Source of the DNA: JACCQS01 sp963766765
GTDB taxonomy: Bacteria > Actinomycetota > Actinomycetes > Mycobacteriales > Geodermatophilaceae
Length of the DNA: 64,000 bases
NCBI GenBank assembly: GCA_963766765.1
Contig: CAVYBR010000005.1
Coordinates: 124,001-188,000, forward strand
Direction: 5' to 3'
Shown: piece after piece, positions 60,946 to 64,000 of the stretch
How positions within the stretch are numbered: position 1 is the stretch's first letter
How the letters are laid out: each line of letters opens with the position of its first letter
The notes under the pieces: generated by a model
What the model was told of the DNA's origin: nothing
Databases searched by the model: none
The model's input: only the letters and a program-made list of their open reading frames with translations
Position numbers and translations under genes: made by a program

Positions 60946-61973
60946 CCCTCACCTCACCTGTTGGATCTGTACCGGAATCGCCTCCGGATGACCCGACCCT
61001 GGCCGACCTCTATCACCGGGCACCGCAGCTGTACGCACTGCTGGACCCGGAGCGGTTGGCTGCCGGGGACCTGCCGGCACCGACCGATTTCGAGGACGTC
61101 TGCATAGGCGGACGAGGCGAGAGCTATCGCCAGGCGCAGGAGAACCCCACCGTGCGACTGCGCGGCATCCGACAGCTGTTCACCTGGGCCAGCCCCGGTG
61201 GTGTGCTCTCGTCCTGGCGTCCGGAGCACATCCTCGTGGATCTGCTGGGCGGGGACGGCACGCTGGCCCGTGCGGTCGAGACCTTCACGCCCCCGCAAGC
61301 CCGGCCGACCGTGCTGACCAGTGACCTCTCGGCTGGCATGATCCGCGCCGCCCAGCAACGAGATCTTCCGGCCATCCGGCAGGCGGCTCAGCGCTTGCGG
61401 CTTCGCGATCAGACCGTGGATGCCGTGCTGTTGGCCTATGGCACACACCACATTCCACCCGCGGATCGGCCGGCGACGGCCAGCGAGGCGTTCCGCGTCC
61501 TGCGATCCGGGGGATCATTGGTCATGCACGACTTCGCGGAGGGCTCGGCAGTCGCCCGCTGGTTCGCCAACGTGGTTCATCGGTACAGCCATACCGGCCA
61601 CGACTTTCCGCACTTCACCGAAGGCGAGTTGCAGGGCCTGCTCACTCAGGCTGGGTTCAACGACGTCACGGTGCAACGGATGTATGACCCCCTGCTGCTG
61701 ACCGCGCCGACACGTGAGGGCGCGAGGATGCGTTTGGGTGACCACCTGCGCTGGATGTACGGCCTGACCCACGTCTCCCGGGGAAGTGAGCAGTCGGCCG
61801 CCCTGCGGACGGCTGACCTGGCCGAAGAGACCTTCCACCATGCTCCGGCTGAGCGCGCACCCGGACAGGAGATCGCACAGGTGTCCTACGAGCCGATCGC
61901 CGACGGCTGGCGCGTGGAGCTGCCTCGGGTCGCCCTGGTCGCCGTGGGTCGCCGAGGCTCGGCAACCGAGTAA
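60942..61973 (+). CDS. SAM-dependent class I methyltransferase
   Basis: Methyltransferase of 343 residues. SAM-binding motif VDLLGGDGTLAR near residue 95, then TSDLSAGMIRAAQQR, AVLLAYGTHHIP and the late FRVLRSGGSLVMHDF. The first 90 residues are family-specific and contain DFEDVCIGGRGESYRQAQ. It ends the six-gene operon and overlaps the flippase gene by four bases. The acceptor is unknown. Confidence 0.85.
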   Translation: MTLTSPVGSVPESPPDDPTLADLYHRAPQLYALLDPERLAAGDLPAPTDFEDVCIGGRGESYRQAQENPTVRLRGIRQLFTWASPGGVLSSWRPEHILVDLLGGDGTLARAVETFTPPQARPTVLTSDLSAGMIRAAQQRDLPAIRQAAQRLRLRDQTVDAVLLAYGTHHIPPADRPATASEAFRVLRSGGSLVMHDFAEGSAVARWFANVVHRYSHTGHDFPHFTEGELQGLLTQAGFNDVTVQRMYDPLLLTAPTREGARMRLGDHLRWMYGLTHVSRGSEQSAALRTADLAEETFHHAPAERAPGQEIAQVSYEPIADGWRVELPRVALVAVGRRGSATE

Positions 61974-62156
61974 AGGCACCGGTATCGACGCCGTCACCCA
62001 GATGTGAGGTTCGCTACGCCGGCCGCACGATTTTTCACGTCCCGGTTCGGGGGGCGCCGTAAAGGTCTTGTGGCGATTAGCGGTAGGGGGTGTGCTGAGC
62101 GCCGCTGACCAGTGCTCTGGCTGCGTCAGGTGTCTATACCGGAGGTCTCACAGGAA

Positions 62157-62363
62157 ATGGTTGAACTCAAGAAAGGTGCCAGGATCACCGGGCAGCAGCG
62201 CGAGGATCTGGCGGGGGACTTCGGAAAGCGATACGAAGCCGGCGAGAGTGTTCGCGCCCTAGCAGCGTCATCTGGGCGGTCATACGGTTTCGTGCATCGG
62301 CTGCTCGTCGAGTCGGGTCACGTCATGCGGGCGCGCGGAGGTGCCAACCGGCGCAAGAACTGA
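62157..62363 (+). CDS. Small helix-turn-helix protein conserved in actinobacteria
   Basis: Protein of 68 residues: a basic N-terminus (ELKKGARITGQQRE), then a helix-turn-helix (YEAGESVRALAASSGRSYGFVHRLL) and a Gly/Arg-rich tail. It is short enough to be a DNA-binding protein that acts without an effector domain. The ATG was chosen because family members begin here; GGAGG lies about 12 bases upstream. Its targets are unknown. Confidence 0.78.
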   Translation: MVELKKGARITGQQREDLAGDFGKRYEAGESVRALAASSGRSYGFVHRLLVESGHVMRARGGANRRKN

Positions 62364-62416
62364 CCTGCGCCGCCGACGGCGCCAACCGCCAGTGCTGGCG
62401 TAGTCACGCAGCGCCA

Positions 62417-62422
62417 TAGTCT
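62417..62422 (+). promoter_or_regulatory. -10 element of leaderless crotonase gene
   Basis: TAGTCT is followed by GCGGCG and the ATG at 62429. Confidence 0.55.
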
Positions 62423-62428
62423 GCGGCG

Positions 62429-63205
62429 ATGACAACAGAAGACTCAGTCGACGGCGGGGTCCAGCTGCGGGTAGACGGTCCGGTTGCCGCCGTCACGCTC
62501 ACCAGCCCGGACCGGCTCAACAGCCAGACTCCTGAAACGTGGCGCTCGCTGGCTGCCATCGGAGCCAGTCTGGACCCGGACGTCCGGGTCGTTGTCGTCC
62601 GCGGCGAAGGTCGGGCATTCTCGGCTGGGCTCGACCGAAGCCTGTTCACGGCAGACCCTGAAGTGGCGGGCGGGTTGGCGGCCATGGCCGCGGGATCCGA
62701 CGAGGACATCGCTGAGCGCATCGCGGGATTCCAGGCAGGATTCTCCTGGCTCACGACGGGGCCGGCGATCTCCATCGCCGCGGTGCAGGGGCATGCCATC
62801 GGCGCTGGATTCCAGCTCGCACTTGCCTGTGATCTGCGCATGCTCAGTGCCGACGCGATGCTTTGCATGGCCGAGACGTCCCTCGGGCTCGTCCCGGACC
62901 TCACGGGCACGTCGCAGTTGGTGCGCGCCGTGGGCTATTCGCGCGCGCTGGAGATCTGTGCGACCGGACGACGGGTGGCCGCGAGCGAGGCAGCAGCGCT
63001 GGGCCTGGCCACTGCCGTCGTGGCGCCGGAGCAGCTCGCCGATGCCGTGGCGGATCTGGTCGCCGCTCTCCTGGCGGCCCCAGCCAGCTCCCTGGCAGCC
63101 ACCAAACAGTTGCTCCTCGGCGCAGCGGACCGGACGCGAGACGAGCAGTGTGCGGCCGAAAGATTGGCTCAGGTAGGCATGCTGCGGCAGTTCGGCTCAC
63201 GCTGA
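62429..63205 (+). CDS. Enoyl-CoA hydratase/isomerase family protein
   Basis: Crotonase-fold protein of 258 residues acting on an acyl-CoA. Oxyanion-hole region SAGLDRSLF near residue 68 and AAVQGHAIGAGFQLALACDLR near 115. At the position of the first hydratase Glu (GGGCE in classical enzymes) this protein has Gln; the second Glu is kept (MAETSLGLVPDLTGTSQL). It may therefore be an isomerase or another crotonase rather than a standard hydratase. Confidence 0.88.
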   Translation: MTTEDSVDGGVQLRVDGPVAAVTLTSPDRLNSQTPETWRSLAAIGASLDPDVRVVVVRGEGRAFSAGLDRSLFTADPEVAGGLAAMAAGSDEDIAERIAGFQAGFSWLTTGPAISIAAVQGHAIGAGFQLALACDLRMLSADAMLCMAETSLGLVPDLTGTSQLVRAVGYSRALEICATGRRVAASEAAALGLATAVVAPEQLADAVADLVAALLAAPASSLAATKQLLLGAADRTRDEQCAAERLAQVGMLRQFGSR

Positions 63206-63268
63206 CCCACAACTGGCCAGGGAACATGCGTCGGAGGGTCGGTGTTGTATGCAGCCAGAGGTGAACAC

Positions 63269-64000
63269 ATGAGCAGCATGGGGAGTTTGGGGGGCGGTTC
63301 GTCCTGGCGGGCGATGCGCTCCTTCTCGAGCGACCCCGCGAACAGGGACAAGGACATTCCCGCAGGAACCTGGAAGCGGGTCCTCGGCTATGCCACGCCC
63401 TACCGGCGTGACCTGACCATCTTCATCGTCTTGGTTGTCCTGGCCTCGATCGCCGGGGTGGCCACGCCTGTGCTCGCCGGCGACATCGTCAACGTGATCT
63501 CCAGCGATTCCGGCACCACCGGTGCCGTGATCCGACTGGCCTCGATCATCGCCGGGCTCGCCGTTTTCGACGCGCTGATGTCGCTGGCCCAGCGCTGGTA
63601 CTCAGCGCGGATCGGCGAGGGCGTCATCTATGACCTCCGCACCCAGGTCTACGAACACGTCCAGCAGATGTCGATCGCGTTCTTCACGAGGGCCCAGACC
63701 GGGGCCCTGGTCAGCCGCCTGAATTCCGACGTGCTTGGGGCTCAGCGCGCCTTCACCTCGGTCCTGTCCGGAGTCATCTCCAACGTCGTCGGCCTGGTCC
63801 TCACCGTCGGGGTCATGCTGACGTTGTCTTGGCAGATCACGCTGATGTCGCTGATCCTGTTGCCGGTCTTCATCTTCCCGGCCCGCATCGTCGGTCGGCG
63901 GCTGCAGAGGATCACCCGCGAGAGCTATGACTTGAACGCATCGATGAACGCGACGATGACGGAGCGGTTCAACGTCGCCGGTGCGCTGCTGGTCGCGCTC
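63269..64000 (+). CDS. ABC exporter (transmembrane plus ATPase type), N-terminal part; truncated by window edge
   Basis: 244 codons are visible and the frame continues past the window end. After a cytoplasmic start (GSSWRAMRSFSSDPANRDKD) come ABC exporter membrane helices (TIFIVLVVLASIAGVATPVLAG, VISNVVGLVLTVGVMLTL) and the coupling region YDLRTQVYEHVQQMSIAFFTRAQTGALVSRL typical of type-I exporters. The ATG has AGAGGTG six bases upstream. The ATPase domain is expected outside the window. Substrate unknown. Confidence 0.88.
   Translation, partial: MSSMGSLGGGSSWRAMRSFSSDPANRDKDIPAGTWKRVLGYATPYRRDLTIFIVLVVLASIAGVATPVLAGDIVNVISSDSGTTGAVIRLASIIAGLAVFDALMSLAQRWYSARIGEGVIYDLRTQVYEHVQQMSIAFFTRAQTGALVSRLNSDVLGAQRAFTSVLSGVISNVVGLVLTVGVMLTLSWQITLMSLILLPVFIFPARIVGRRLQRITRESYDLNASMNATMTERFNVAGALLVAL

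Overview
The window is a high-GC chromosomal segment from an actinobacterium (Actinomycetota). This rests on gene content: the RNA polymerase-binding protein RbpA, the sporulation/cell-division regulator WhiA in the uvrC-rapZ-yvcK-whiA order, the glucose-6-phosphate dehydrogenase assembly protein OpcA, an SCO7613-type membrane protein, a PknF-like kinase, an actinobacterial-type SOS box in front of uvrA, and many start codons placed 6-8 nt after a TANNNT -10 element, as expected for leaderless mRNAs. The sequence does not let me name a genus. Coding density is very high, 4-nt stop/start overlaps are common, and no gene-free stretch exceeds about 250 bases.

Layout. 1-5.5 kb: start of an acyl-CoA synthetase, an amidase, and uvrA with a LexA box. 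5.5-9.2 kb: a membrane Ser/Thr kinase with an extracellular propeller, then a secreted DD-peptidase-fold protein. 9.3-10.8 kb: a WYL-type regulator divergent from an alpha/beta hydrolase. 10.9-12.0 kb: a small membrane redox operon (DUF6529 membrane protein, Rieske protein and an unannotated 27-residue membrane peptide). 12.2-14.7 kb: an M23 peptidase and azlCD. 14.8-22.8 kb: uvrC-rapZ-yvcK-whiA followed by gap-pgk-tpiA. 22.8-25.6 kb: a solute-binding lipoprotein, secG, rbpA and a small SH3-like protein.

25.6-32.5 kb (minus strand): the pentose phosphate operon tkt-tal-zwf-opcA-pgl. The zwf/opcA junction is interrupted by three tandem copies of an 82-83 bp repeat that encode a chain of mini-ORFs, each overlapping the next. 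32.6-38.7 kb: ctaB, pgi, a VOC protein, an amidohydrolase, ctaA, a SnoaL-like protein and a short HTH regulator. 38.8-45.7 kb: the complete SUF iron-sulfur operon sufR-sufB-sufD-Rieske-sufC-sufS-sufU-sufT. Its sufB reads as frameshifted by seven single-base insertions, and its Rieske gene begins with a three-fold 42-bp in-frame repeat.

45.8-55.6 kb: an SCO7613-like membrane protein, two GNATs, a DUF72 protein, a helical protein of unknown function, a PadR/HAAS pair, an ABC-F ATPase, a GGDEF protein and DNA topoisomerase IB. 55.7-62.0 kb: a tightly overlapping six-gene operon (epimerase, GT2, ATP-grasp ligase, membrane protein, frameshifted flippase, methyltransferase) that looks like an undescribed surface-glycoconjugate pathway. 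62.1-64 kb: a small HTH protein, a crotonase and the start of an ABC exporter.

Together the genes cover central carbon metabolism, Fe-S and heme A assembly, nucleotide excision repair and cell envelope functions. The most unusual signals are the two tandem repeat expansions at translationally coupled gene junctions, the insertion cluster in sufB, the microprotein next to the Rieske gene, and the glycoconjugate operon.
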